A stretch of DNA of 64,000 nt from Chamaecyparis obtusa (lineage: Eukaryota; Streptophyta; Pinopsida; Cupressales; Cupressaceae), in the NCBI GenBank assembly GCA_027943335.1, contig BSBK01002075.1:5221001-5285000 (forward strand), given 5' to 3'. Shown in pieces: positions 23,163 to 35,719 of the stretch; position 1 is the stretch's first letter; every line of letters begins with the position of its first letter. A program made the translations under genes and the position numbers. Below the pieces are notes generated by a model that worked only from the letters and a program-made list of their open reading frames with translations, had not been told where the DNA came from and made no database searches.

Positions 23163-23284
23163 CCTAATCTAAGTCTATTAATCTTCATTTTAAAGTTTCT
23201 TTAGATCTAACTACACCCTATGTCGGGAGACTATAAGGGTTTTCTTTTTGTTCATTTGTTTCATTTTTTATTCATGCATGCAGG
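23163..23284. other. AT-rich spacer
   Basis: I see nothing recognisable except a GACTATAAGGGTTTTC string and a CATGCATGCAGG motif next to the first tandem unit. Confidence 0.4.
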
Positions 23285-24456
23285 TTTAATTCATAACTAT
23301 TATATTTTATTCTCTTGTTCCTAACATTAATCTCTTTTATATCAACATTTATCTTCATTCTTAATCTCTTTGTGCATGCAGGTTTATTATCTCACACACG
23401 TATGTTTTTTATTCCATTATATATCTTTGTTTGTTGTACATGGGTATGTGGAGGATCATGGTATACCAATCTATGGCCTTAACTAACAATGAAAAGTCAG
23501 AAAATCAGAGTTATTCAACTTGACATAAAAAGTTGAACATCTTATGAACCTTATGTGAAAAAGTTGTAAGAATAGAATCTGTAGAAAATTGAATGTAGTT
23601 TCTAAACTACTAGCCCTTGTCTAAATTTTTTTTTATCTAATTGTTCAAAATTTTAGATTTCAATGCAGTAGTATAAAAATTTCATGGAAAAGATAAAAAG
23701 TACATGTATGTCTGACCACCTTAATCACAATCAAATGATGATATATTTTCCCAAGATTCTAGATATAAGTAGTAGACTCATTCATGGATGTGACACATTT
23801 TTTTGTAATTTTTTGCAGAATAAATAATTAATTATGAATTTTCTGCTACAACTTTTTCAGAATAAAAAAAATCTCATGTCTGACCACCTTAACTAATTCT
23901 AAACTTTACAAAATTAAATTTTATTTTTTTTCATTATAGTAGTCGAAGCATAGAATGTGACGCATGTTTCAGATTTCAAAAAGGTTATATGGTTTGAAAG
24001 TTATAGTTGTTTTTCAATCAATATGTCAATTACGATTTTAAAGATAACTCAATTGAAAAATAAGTAGTAATTACTTATCGAACTCAAAATTTGACAGCAA
24101 TTATATTGATGGAAAATTGATAATATTTTTAAGAAACCTTTTTCATTTCATCAATTTCGGGTGAAAAAATAGTCGTCAGCTACATGGTCGAACTCTCAAT
24201 ATCAGAAACTATCTTATGAAACACGCCTAAAGGGTTGACCACCCACATTTGGTATTTCCCAAGAAAATATCAAGCCTAATTGGATATCCAAAATTTTTGG
24301 ATATCCAAAAATTCTCGCATATTTTAAAATTTCAATTGCACTAGTCTTCTTATTTCAAGTTTCATATTAAATTATATTTTTTTTATGTTAATATTAAATG
24401 AGTTAAGTATTTTTTTCAATTTGAAAATATATATTACAAATTATTTATTATGTATT

Positions 24457-24488
<32 letters not shown>

Positions 24489-26232
24489 TATTTATGTATT
24501 GTATAATAGTATAATATTAACTTATTAAATATTGAATACAATCAATTGATTTTTTAACTCTAGAAAAAAATTCACATAGATGTAGAACCACCGTACGCTC
24601 ATCATCTATCCTAAAAACTAACAGTGGCATAAAACTTGATGTAAGAACATTTAAGGTAAATTGTCTACAAAAACGTATATGAAACCTTTAAATATACATT
24701 AAAATGTTGAGAGAGAGAGAGGGGGGGAAGGGGAAGGAGAGAGAGAGAGAGAGAGAGATTAAATCATAACTATTATGTTTCATTCTCATGTTCCTAACAT
24801 TAATCTATTTTATATCAACATTTATCTTCATTCTTAATCTCTCTGTGCATGCAGGTTTATTGTCTCACACATGTATCTTTGTTATTCCATTATATATCTT
24901 TGTTTGTTGTACATGGGTATGTGCAGGATCATGGTATACCAATCTATGGCCTTAACTGGCAATGAAAAATTAGAAAATCAGGGTTAGTCAACTTGACGTA
25001 AAAAGTTGAACATCTTATGAACCTTATGTGAAAAAGTTGTAAGAATAGAATCTGTAGGAAATTGAATGTAGTTTTTAAACTACTAGCCCTTCTGTAAAAT
25101 TTTTTTTATCTAATTGTTCAAAATTTTAGATTTCAATGCAGTAGTACAAAATTTTCAGGGAAAAGATAAAAAGTACATGTATGTCGGACCACCTTAATCA
25201 CAATCAAATGATGATATACTTTCCCAAGATTTTAGATATAAGTAGTAGACTCATTCACGGATCTAACACATTTTTTTAATAATTTTTTGCCAAATAAATA
25301 ATTAATTATGAATTTTCTGCTACAAATTTTTTAAAATAAAAAAAATCTCATGTCTGACCACCTTAACTAATTCTAAATTTTGCAAAATTATATATATATT
25401 TTTTTCCTTATAGTAGCCGAAGCATATAATGTGACGCATGTTTCAGATTTTAAAAAGGTTAAATGGTTTGAAAGTTATAGTTGTTTTTCAATCCGTATGT
25501 CAATTATGACTTTAAAGATAACTCAATTAAAAAATAAGTAATAATTACTTACCGAACTCAAAATTTGACAATAATTATATTGATGGAAAGCTGATAATGT
25601 CTTTAAGAAACCCTTTTTATTTCATCAATTTCGAGTGAAAAACTAGTCGTCAGCTACATGGTCAAATTCTCGATATCAGAAACTATCTCATGAAACATGC
25701 TTAAAGGGTTGACCACCCACGTTTGGTATTGCCCAAAAAAATACCAAGCCTAATTGGATATCTGATAAAATTGGATATCCAAAATTTTCAGATATCTGAA
25801 AATTCCCACATAATTCAAAATTTCAATTGCAGTAGTTTTCTCAATTTCAAGTTTCATATTAAATTATATTTTTTTTATGTCAATATTAAATGAGTTAAGT
25901 GTTTTTTTTAATTTTAAAATATATATTACAAATTATTTATTATGTATTGTATTATTATTAATATTATTTATTTTTTTCAACATTAAATATTAGTATGTAT
26001 TATATTATTATTATTTATTTATGTATTGTATAATAGTATAATATTAACTTATTAAATATTGAATACAATCAATTAATTTTTTAACTCTAGAAAAAATTTC
26101 ACACAGATGTAGAACCACCGTATGCTCATCATCTATCTTAGAAATTGACACTGGCATACAAATTGATGTAAGAACATTTAAGGTAAATTATCTACATAAA
26201 CATATATGAAACCCTTAAATATACATTAAAAC

Positions 26233-26268
<36 letters not shown>

Positions 26269-27758
26269 ATTCATAACTGTTATGTTTCATTCTCCTGTTC
26301 CTAACATTAATCTCTTTTATATCAGCATTTATCTTCATTCTTAATCTCTATGTGCATGTAGGTTTATTGTCTCAAACACGTATCTTTGTTATTCTATTAT
26401 ATATCTTTGTTTCTTGTACATGGGTATGTGTAGGATCATGATATACCAATCTATGGCCTTAATTGGCAATGAAAAATCAGAAAATCAGGGTTAGTCAACT
26501 TGACGTAAAAAGTTAAACATCTTATGAACCTTATGTGAAAAAGTTGTAAGAATAGAATCTATAGGAAATTGAATGTAGTTTCTAAACTACTAGCCCTTGT
26601 CTAAATTTTTATTTTATCTAATTGTTTAAAATTTTAGATTTCAATGCAATAGTACAAAAATTTCAGGGAAAAGATAAAAAGTACATGTATGTCTGACCAG
26701 CTTAATCACAATCAAATGATGATATATTTTCCCATGATTCTAGATATAAGTAGTAGACTCATTTACAGATGTGACACATATTTTTTTGTAATTTTTTGTC
26801 AAATAAATAATTAATTATGAATTTTCTGCTACAACTTTTTCAGAATAAAAAAACTCTTGTGTCTGACCACCTTAACTAATTCGAAACTTTACAAAATTGA
26901 TTTTTTTTTCCTTATAGTAGTTGAAGCATAGAATGTGATGCATGTTTTAGATTTGAAAAAGGTTAAATAGTTTAAAAGTTATAGTTATTTTTTAATTAGT
27001 ATGTCAATTATGACTTTAAAGATAACTCAATTGAAAAATAAGTAATAATTACTTACTGAACTCAAAATTTGACAGCAATTATATTAATGGAAAGCTGATA
27101 ATGTCTTTAAGAAACCCTTTTTGTTTCATCAATTTCAAGTGAAATAATAGTCGTCAGCTACATGGTCGAACTCTCAATATCAGAGACTATCTCATGAAAC
27201 ATGCCTAAAGGGTTGACCACCCACGTTTGGTATTGCCCAAGAAAATACCAAGCCTAATTGAATATTCGATAAAATCGAATATCCAAAATTTTTAGATATC
27301 CAAAATTTTTTGCATAATTCAAAATTTCAATTGCACTAGTTTTCTCAATTTCAAGTTTCATATTAAATTATATTTTTTTATGTTAATATTAAATGAGTTA
27401 AGTATTTTTTTCAATTTTAAAATATATATTACAAATTATTTATTATGTATTGTATTATTATTATTATTATTTTTCAACGTTAAATATTAGTATGTATTAT
27501 ATTATTATTATTTATTTGTGTATTGTATAATAGTATAATATTAACTTATTAAATATTGAATACAATTAATTGATTTTTTAACTCTAGAAAAAATTTCACA
27601 TAGATGTAGAACCATCGTACGCTCATGATCTGTCCTAGAAACTGACATAATGACATAAAAATTGATGTAAGAACATTTAAGGTAAATTGTCTACAAAAAC
27701 GTATATGAAACCCTTAAATATACATTAAAACATTGAGAGAGAGAGAGAGAGAGAGAGA
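23285..27758. repeat. Three tandem ~1.5-kb units ending in GA microsatellites
   Basis: Units at about 23285-24757, 24758-26263 and 26264-27758 (1473, 1506 and 1495 bp). Each starts at TTAATTCATAACT or similar, carries GACCACCTTAA, AAAGGGTTGACCACCCAC and palindromic GGATATCC/AGATATCT segments, contains (ATT)n runs, and ends in AAATATACATTAAAA-then-(GA)n. No reading frame is conserved among the copies. The AGATATCTGATA motif recurs in the inverted repeats at 27789 and 38120, so the array may belong to the neighbouring DNA transposon. Confidence 0.85.
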
Positions 27759-28017
27759 TTTTGGTAAAATTTTGGCTGGAGATATCGCATATCTGATAGT
27801 TTCAGATATCTGATATTTTTGGATATCCGATTCTTTTTACTGGTTTAAAGTAAAAACAATATTCTCTAGGTCCCTCTAGAGAGTCATGATTTTTTACTGA
27901 ATTACAGGATTCAAGTTCTAGTGAATCATGTTTTGTCTCTAGAGAAGATAAAAATCCACTTTTTGGTTGAATTTTTTCTATTACCAAAGGTATTTGCATC
28001 ACCTTTTTAGTCTAACT

Positions 28018-30912
28018 ATGGGGAGTAGTAGTCATCGAAAGTATAAATGGAAGAGGAGACTCACAAATGAAGATGTTGAAGTTTATAGAGAAATGGATAG
28101 GGTTGCCCATCAGAACAAGAGACAAGGTATGCCAAATATTAATGAAGATGACATCATAGACCCACCTTTGAATGTGGTTTCAAGTGAAGAACATGAATTT
28201 GAAGATGAAAATTTAGGTTTTGAAAATGAGAATTTAGGTTTTGAAAATGAAAATGTAGGTTTTGAAAATGAACATGTAGATGTGGCCAATGGAAGTGTGG
28301 ACATTGTCAATGACAATCCACTGATTGAATATGAAGGAATTGACAATGATAATGGTTCAGAAGAACCAAATCAATGTTACACATCTCCAAATTATATGAG
28401 AAATGAAGTCCCTTCGGAGGAAGAAAGACAAACTTTAAAATTGTGACATTTAAGAAGAACTAAATGGTTACTTGAAATTGATGAGAGCATAATGAGCAAT
28501 TTCGATGGAAAGAGATTAGAAAGAACCGTTTGGTTGTGGGTTTCAAAACTTTTTGATCAATTTTTTAGCCACAAGACGTTGGTTGAGCAATGTCAAATGT
28601 TTGTGCAATTGTTAAAGATGCAGAAGATGAGATGTATACTAGTCAAATTGAAGATAAGTTTGAACAAGAAAAAGGAGTGGAATGCTATTATTGTGAGAAA
28701 TCTTTTTAGTGCTCTCAATTCCATTGGGAAGACTACTAAGGAAAAAGATAAGAGAGCGTCTAGGAGGGTTATTACAACCTCCTTAGTAAGTCATCATTTG
28801 AGAAAGGCTCTTTTGATGAGACAAACTTATGTTGACTTGAATCTAAATCGTAAAACTTTGGATAGAGCACTTGCAAGAAGAAAAAGACTTGATGATCCTC
28901 TTCAAAATGATACATGGGTTTATGGTGGGAGACTTTCACATTGTGATAAGAAGCTTACCGATGCTGTGAAGGATCAAATTCAACTATTTTGGTGATCTAA
29001 CTCAAGAGTGTGACCAAATATGAAGGATGTCTTGAAGTTGAGAATTGGCATTCGAGACCGCACCTCGCATCCCAAACATTATTTGGAGGTGAGTCAAACA
29101 ATGTTTTTCAAAAAAATTTGTGAGACACATCCAACATTGCAAATATCACAAAGATCTTTTGAAGCCCTGAAGCCCTTTTTTTGTGTGCCTCTTAAGATTC
29201 AAAATACTTGTTTCCAATATCATGTGGAGTTTTCAATGCACCATGAATTGTTACAATCCATTCATTCTAATTTGCATAGTAGTGAAATGTTGGAGTGTGG
29301 TGCAAGTGCTCTTCGAAAACCATCAAGAGACTTGCTAGATCATTTTTTTATGTCCTAGAGATGATAGATGTTTCTTTTATAGAAAAGATTTCTTAAATGA
29401 CAAGTGCCTAGAGCGTGGTGGGCTAGTGAAGTTTGTTGAATATTTTCATGAGGGCTGCAAACACAATTTTGGAAAGACAATTGTCTACAAAAAGGTATAT
29501 GAAACCATTAAATATATATTAAAAAGTGGAGGTGAAGGCTCTAGATGTGAGTTGGTTACTAAAGAATGCAATGTAGCTGATTTTATTTCAGATTTCAGGA
29601 AGAATCTTTTTTACAAGTATGCAAGGCATAGTCACAGGTCTCAGTGGCTAGATCAATAATTCAGGATATGCAAGGACACTTTCCCGATTGACACTATTAT
29701 ATCAGTTGTTGACTTTGCAGAGAACTATACATTGCATCCTCAAAATGAGTTGCAAGCTAAATATTACAATTCTATTCAAGTTTCTATTTTTGTGCACATA
29801 ACATATAGACATTCTCCTGATAGTATAGAAGATGACTGGAAGATAATTAGAGAGTACCATTTTTATATGAGCGATGATAGATCACACTCATATGAGTTTG
29901 TCCAACATTTATTTGAGAATTATTTTGAGTGGGTGTGAGAAATAATATTGCTATGTATAAACATCTCATTTGGTCAGAAAACTGCACAGGTCAATTAAAA
30001 AATGTTCGTATGTTTTATTGGTTATGTAGAATGCATGTAGAGAGAGGTGTACCTCATATTTGGATTTTTTTTTAGGCTGGTCATGGAAAAGGGGAGCATG
30101 ATGGAGCAGGTGCATGCATAAAGAGAGCTCTAGTTAAGGAGCAACTAAGGATTTAAGGTGCAGAAATCATTGATGCTCATTCTGTTACTGATTGGTGTAA
30201 TTCAACATTGTCACAGGGGGGACTCTTGATTCAGTGGTGCACAGATTCTTTTGGTTGGTTAGGTTGGGCACAATAGGAGATAGGTTGGATTGTCAAGCTA
30301 TGAAAGATTCTTAAAAAATGCATTCATTTCAAAGCTCAAAAGCTAGTACACGGACCATTTGGACACGAGAGTTGGCTTGTTATTTTCTGAGTTATCTTCA
30401 GTGTGATTGAGATCAGTGTGAGTCAAGTGAGTGGGTTGATACATGGGTTCCATATTGTCTCTATAATAAATGATGACATGGATTGTTCACTTGACTACAA
30501 CCATCTTTTAGATCTTCTATAGCTAGGACATGTTTTTGAATTGGTTAGGCCACAAGGGAATGATGAGAGATCAGATTACTAATTAACGCATTGTGTACGA
30601 GGAAAGCAAAAACTTACACAACCAATGACAGATGATGATATGTGGACATATCCAATAGGATCACATGTTGTTGCTGGAACATGGTTATACACATATATGG
30701 TTAGAAATAATGGAATTCCCATGTTTGAAGACTATGAGAAGCACAAAACCATTCTCATGTATTCACACCTTGTTATAGAAGCCAATGTTAAGTTGTTGAA
30801 ACATCAAGGAAAACTAGAGACAAAGGAACTTTGGACTATTAGTACTCTTGATCATGAAGCAATATTGAATACTCTCAAGCACAAAGATGACCCTTCAGGC
30901 ACACTTCAGTAG
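28018..30912 (+). pseudogene. Transposase-like pseudogene
   Basis: It starts at the ATG of MGSSSHRKYKWKRR. An N-terminal acidic part carries a repeated ENLGFENE motif (28200-28280). A frameshift near 28610 separates a segment that reads CYYCEKSF in another frame. The core shows ISQRSFEALKPFF (about 29140), VVDFAENYTLHPQNE (about 29705), ITYRHSPDS (about 29800), a degenerate ENCTGQ (about 29975; DGCTGQ-like), MFYWLCRMH, and GHGKGEHDGAGACIKRAL (about 30080-30130). The spread acidic residues and HGKG-DG motif resemble a DDE transposase family widespread in plants and animals, which I cannot name with certainty. At least three frameshifts and about ten stops make it non-functional. Confidence 0.7.
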
Positions 30913-31039
30913 GTAAGTTCAACTCAAGTTGCAAGGTTTTCCATGTTTATTACGATTACGTTCAATAAATTAATTGTAGTTTTTTGCTTTATTTGTTTGA
31001 GCCAATAAACTTGGTTTTGTATGTGGATTGTAAATGCAG

Positions 31040-31237
31040 TTGGATACATATATGATAGATATAGAAGATCAAGGTGTGCTTTTGATTAGCCCATATTTTA
31101 TGACGATAAACTTCACTATGCATTATCTAGTCATGTTCTTTGGTTCATTTAGTTACTTATACATGTTCATAATCTTTTTCTCAAACTTATATAAACATCT
31201 TATATTCTCTATTAACTTTTCTTCTTCCTTCTGAATG
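31040..31237 (+). pseudogene. Possible last exon of the transposase gene
   Basis: The frame of the preceding gene ends in TAG directly before GTAAGT at 30913, and a TGCAG acceptor ends at 31039, followed by an open stretch starting LDTYMIDIEDQG. The TAG may be a mutated CAG at the exon end. The later part is hydrophobic and may not be coding. Confidence 0.3.
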
Positions 31238-31289
31238 TAGGGATTGGAGCGAAAATGACACTTATTTTTTATATATAGTTGAGTAATTT

Positions 31290-31545
31290 GCATATTTAGA
31301 TGCCAAATTTTGTATATAAAACCAAAAATTGAATGTAATGTGTATAGTTAGATACCAAATTTTGTATATAAAAACAACAATCAAATGTAACGTGCATATT
31401 TAGATGCCAAATTTTGTATATAAAAATAACAATTGAATGTATTGTGCATATTTAGATGCCAAATTTTGTATATAAAAACAACAATCAAATGTAATGTGCA
31501 TATTTAGATGCCAAATTTTATATATAAAAAACTATATGCAAAATT
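31290..31545. repeat. ~52-bp AT-rich tandem repeat, about five copies
   Basis: The unit contains TTTAGATGCCAAATTTTGTA followed by TATAAAAACAACAATC and an AATGTAATGTGCATA-like end; copies vary by a few bases. It lies downstream of the transposase pseudogene. 31546-31846 is AT-rich with nothing recognisable. Confidence 0.7.
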
Positions 31546-31846
31546 ATATGCAAAATTTGAAATATAAAAGAGCCCATGGGGTTGATTTGCAAATATTAAG
31601 AGCCCACATTTGTATCATCTTAATGTCATGTAAAGTGCAAAAAATGTGTTTCCTTACTATGAATTTTGTATCCTTATATAATTTGTATCATCCTAATTTT
31701 ATATCCTTACATTTGTATTGTCTTAATTCCATGTCATTTGTATCGTTAAATGATGTAATAGTTGGAGTCATTGAGTCAAAATTGGTCAAATGTGTCCAAA
31801 GTAAAATGATGATTCCCTGGGGTGAAGGGATAGTGTTCAATAATTG

Positions 31847-34750
31847 CATTTTGGCACTGAATGGACTATGCCATTAGCTTTGGTTGGGTGGGTAAATGCT
31901 ACGGACAACCCTATTTCGAGCACTGAGTCAGTAGAATGTTTCAGACCATGCCCGACCAAATTGTCCCCAAAGTGCACTAAGCACGATTGGGAAATAAACT
32001 TTCGAGGCTTGGTTCTTTGACTTCGTGAGAGGTATCGGTGATCTGTGAGATGCTACAGGACCACATTTCTGAGGCCTACAATAACCTCTCTCTATTCTGG
32101 GATATTCAAATTTGTTTAAATTTAGCGCGCTAGTCTCACTCGATGCCAAAACTTGCAGTGAGGGTTAGTTGAAAGTTGCACCAATGGGTTTCTTCAAAAC
32201 TATTTGTTCTGGCACTGAATGGATTGTACCATTAGCTCTGGTTGGGCGGGTAAATGCTAGGAACAACCCAATTTTGACCACTGAGTCATTAGAACATTTC
32301 GGATCATGCTGGACCAAAGTGTCCCCAAGGCTCACTAAGCATGATTGGGTAGTGAACTTTCGAGGCTCAGTTCTTGAACTCCGTGAGAGGTATTGGTGAT
32401 CCATGAGATGCTACAAGACTAAATTTTTTTAGGCCTACAATAACCTCTCTCCATTCTGGGAGATTTAAATTTATTTGAATTTGGTGCGCTAGTCTCACTC
32501 GATGCCAAAACTTGCAGTGAGGGTCAGTTGAAAGTTGCACCAATGGGTTTCTTCCAAACCGTTCATCTTGGCACTGAATAGACTATTCCATTAGCTTCAG
32601 TTGGGTGGTTAAATGCTAGGGATAACCCCATTTTGACTATTGAGTCAGTAGATTGTTCCGAACCATGTCGGACCAAAGTATCCCCAAGGTGCACTAAGCA
32701 CGATTGGGCAGCGAACTTTCGAGGCTCGATTCTTAGACTCTGTGAGAGGTATCAGTGATCCATGAGATGCTACAAGACTGTGTTTTTGAGGCCTACAATA
32801 ACCTCCCTACATTCTGGGAGATTCAAATTTTTTTGAATTTGGTGTGCCAGTCTCGCTCGATGCCAAAACTTGCAGTGAGGGTCAATTGAAAGTTGCACCA
32901 ATGGATTTCTTCCAAACTGTTCATCCTAGCACTGAATGGATTGTGCCATTAGTTCTTTTTGGGTGGGTAAACACTAGGTACAACCCTATTTTGACCACCG
33001 AGTTAGTAGAACATTTCAGACCATGTCGGACCAAATTGTCCCCAAGGTGCACTAAGCATGATTGGACAATGAACTTTCGAGGCTCGTATCTCAGACTCTA
33101 TGAGAGGTATCAAAAATCCATGAGATGCTACAAGACCATGTTTCTAAGGCCTATAATAACCTCTCTCCATTCTGGGAGATTCAAATTTCTTTAAATTTGA
33201 CATGCTAGTCTCGCTCGATGCCAAAACTTGTAGTGAGGGTTAGTTGAAAGTTGCACCAATGGGTTTCTTCCAAACTATTCATCTCGACATTGAATGGACT
33301 ATGCCATTAGCTTCATTTGGGTGGGTAAACGCTAGGGACAACCCCATTTTGACCACTGAGTTAGTAGAATGTTCCGGACCATGTCAGACCAAAGTGTCCC
33401 CAAGGTGCACTAAACATGATTGGGCAACAAACTTTTGAGGCTCGAATCTCAGACTCTGTGAGAGGTATCGACCATTCATGAGATGCTATAGGACTGCATT
33501 TCTGAGGCCTAGAATAACCTCTCTCCATTTTGGGAGATTCAAATTTGTTTGAATTTGACGCGCCAGTCTCGCTCGATGCCAAAACTTGTAGTGAGGGTTA
33601 GTTGAAAGTTGCACCAATGGGTTTCTTCCAAACCGTTCATCTTGGCACTGAATGGATTGTGCCATTAGCTCTAGTTGGGTGGATAAATGCTAGGAACAAC
33701 CCCATTTTGACCACTGAGTCAGTAGAACATTGTGGACCATGTCGGACCAAAGTGTCCCCAAGGTGCACTAAGCACGATTGGGCAGCGAACTTTCAAGGCT
33801 CGGTTCTCAGACTCCATGAGAGGTATTGACAATCCATGAGATGCTATAGGACCATGTTTTTGAGGCCTACAATAACCTCTCTCCATTATGGGGGATTCAA
33901 AAAATTTTGAATTTGGTGTGCCAGTCTCGCTCGATGCCAAAACTTGCAGTGAGGGTTAGTTGAAAGTTGCACCAATGGGTTTTTTTCCAAACCATTCATC
34001 CCAACACCGAATAGACTATGCCATTAGCTCCAATTGGGTGGGTAAACACTAGGGACAACCCTGTTTTGACGACTGAGTCACTAGAATGTTCCAGACCATG
34101 TTGGACCAAAGTGTCCCTAAGGTGCACTAAGCATGACTGGGTAGTAAACTTTTGAGGCTCGATTCTCAGACTCCGTTAGAGGTATTGGTGATCCATGAGA
34201 TGATACAAGACTATGTTTCTAAGGCCTACAATAACCTCTCTCTACTCTGGGAGATTCAAAAATTTTTGAATTTGACATGCCAGTCTCGCTTGATGGAAAA
34301 ACTTGTAGTGAGGGTTAGTTGAAAGTTGCACCACTAGATTTCTTCCAAACCATTCCCGACACTGAATGGACTATACCATTAGCTTTGGTTGGGTAGGTAA
34401 ACATAGGGACAACCCCATTTTGACCACTGAGTCACTAGAATGTTCCGAATCATGCTGGACCAAATTGTCCCCAAGGTGCACTAAGCACGATTGGGAAGTG
34501 AAATTTCAAGGCTCATATCCCAGACCCCATGAGAGGTATTGATGATCCGTGAGATGCTAAAAGACCACTTTTTTGAGGTCTACAATAACCTCTCTCAATT
34601 CTGGGAGATTCAAATTTGTTTGAATTTTGCAAACCAATCTCGCTTGATGCCAATACTTGTTGTGAGGGTCAGTTGAAAGTTGCACCACTAGGTTTCTTCC
34701 AAACCGTTCATCCCGACACCAAATGGACTGGGCCATTAGCTCTAGTTGGA
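31847..34750. repeat. 358-bp satellite array, eight copies
   Basis: The landmark CCATTAGCTCTGGTTGGGTG recurs near 31870, 32229, 32588, 32947, 33303, 33661, 34019, 34376 and 34733, giving a period of 356-359 bp. Other conserved blocks are CTCGATGCCAAAACTTGCAG, AGTTGAAAGTTGCACCA and AATAACCTCTCT. Copies differ by roughly 10% or more by eye. Open frames of about 75 codons occur in several units on both strands but are not conserved as genes. Confidence 0.92.
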
Positions 34751-35719
34751 CAACCTCGTCTCAAGTCTTTGAGTCCTAGAGAAAAGTGAGGATAGGAGTT
34801 GCTTCTTTGAGAAAGGGATAATTAGGCCTAGATGGAGAGCTAGAGGGTGGAGAAAGTATTCACCAGTCAAATGACAAAGGACTGAGATTGAGAGTAATTT
34901 AGTAACTCTAAAAAGGGTATTAGAAAATTTAAATACCTTTTCAAATTGTTTGGAGAGTTTGAGAGTAATTTTCTAATTTCAGTGTTTGTAGGGCTACTAG
35001 ACAGGCCTAGAAAGGCTATATAAGAGAAATGGTTGAAGTTGAGGTTGACTCCTTGAGTGGATTCCAAGTTGTTTGTAGAATCATCGAGTTGAGTTAGACA
35101 TTGAAGTCACCTAATGCAAATTAGAGGTTCAAGAAGGTCAAAGGCATCATCAATGGTAGAAATCACATAAATTATGATTTTATTAGTTTTATTTTGTTTT
35201 GGAAGTGTAACTTGTAACCTTGATCCTTTCCATGGACTCAAAGGCCTAGATTCCATGGAAGGATGATACTAACAATGTATCATCCTTATATACCTTAAAT
35301 GATGAATTACACATGTGAACACATGTAGCACATAAAGCGTACACATAAATTTTCTTAAGTCATGAAGCATACATGTAGCACATAGATTATAAAACATACC
35401 ACATGAATTCACTTAAGTCATGCACGTAGCCCATAGACATGAATTTAGGTTATGAAGAATGTACTTGAATATACATGAATATACTTAAGGCATAAATTGT
35501 ACACATGATTACATACATACAAGCATAGTTACATATTAAAAATGAATAAATGAACACATGTAATTAACAAATTAAATCAAATATAGAGTTTCATATATAT
35601 CAAAATGAACAATAATTTTGTACATATTTACATGTCAACCTATCTAGATACAATATGGCATACGCCATCTCAAAATGTGTCATATGACATCTCAAAATAA
35701 GAAGTTCAACTACAAATGT
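34751..35719. other. Non-coding stretch between satellite and minus-strand gene
   Basis: No gene recognised. 35281-35560 contains degenerate repeats of ACATGTAGCACATA and CACTTAAGTCATG type. 35560-35720 is AT-rich and may hold the 3' end of the minus-strand gene. Confidence 0.45.

Noticed and set aside
20305..23204. Hydrophobic frames (MVKYFLLLHSLGFFPLAL type) at 20305, 22848 and 50738
   Set aside because: They fall in homologous positions across the ends of three LTRs and run through the PBS; they are LTR sequence, not membrane-protein genes.
31847..34750. Satellite array as a CRISPR array or as repeated small genes
   Set aside because: Units are contiguous without unique spacers and this is plant DNA. 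Open frames of about 75 codons are not kept in all units, and the period is not a multiple of three.
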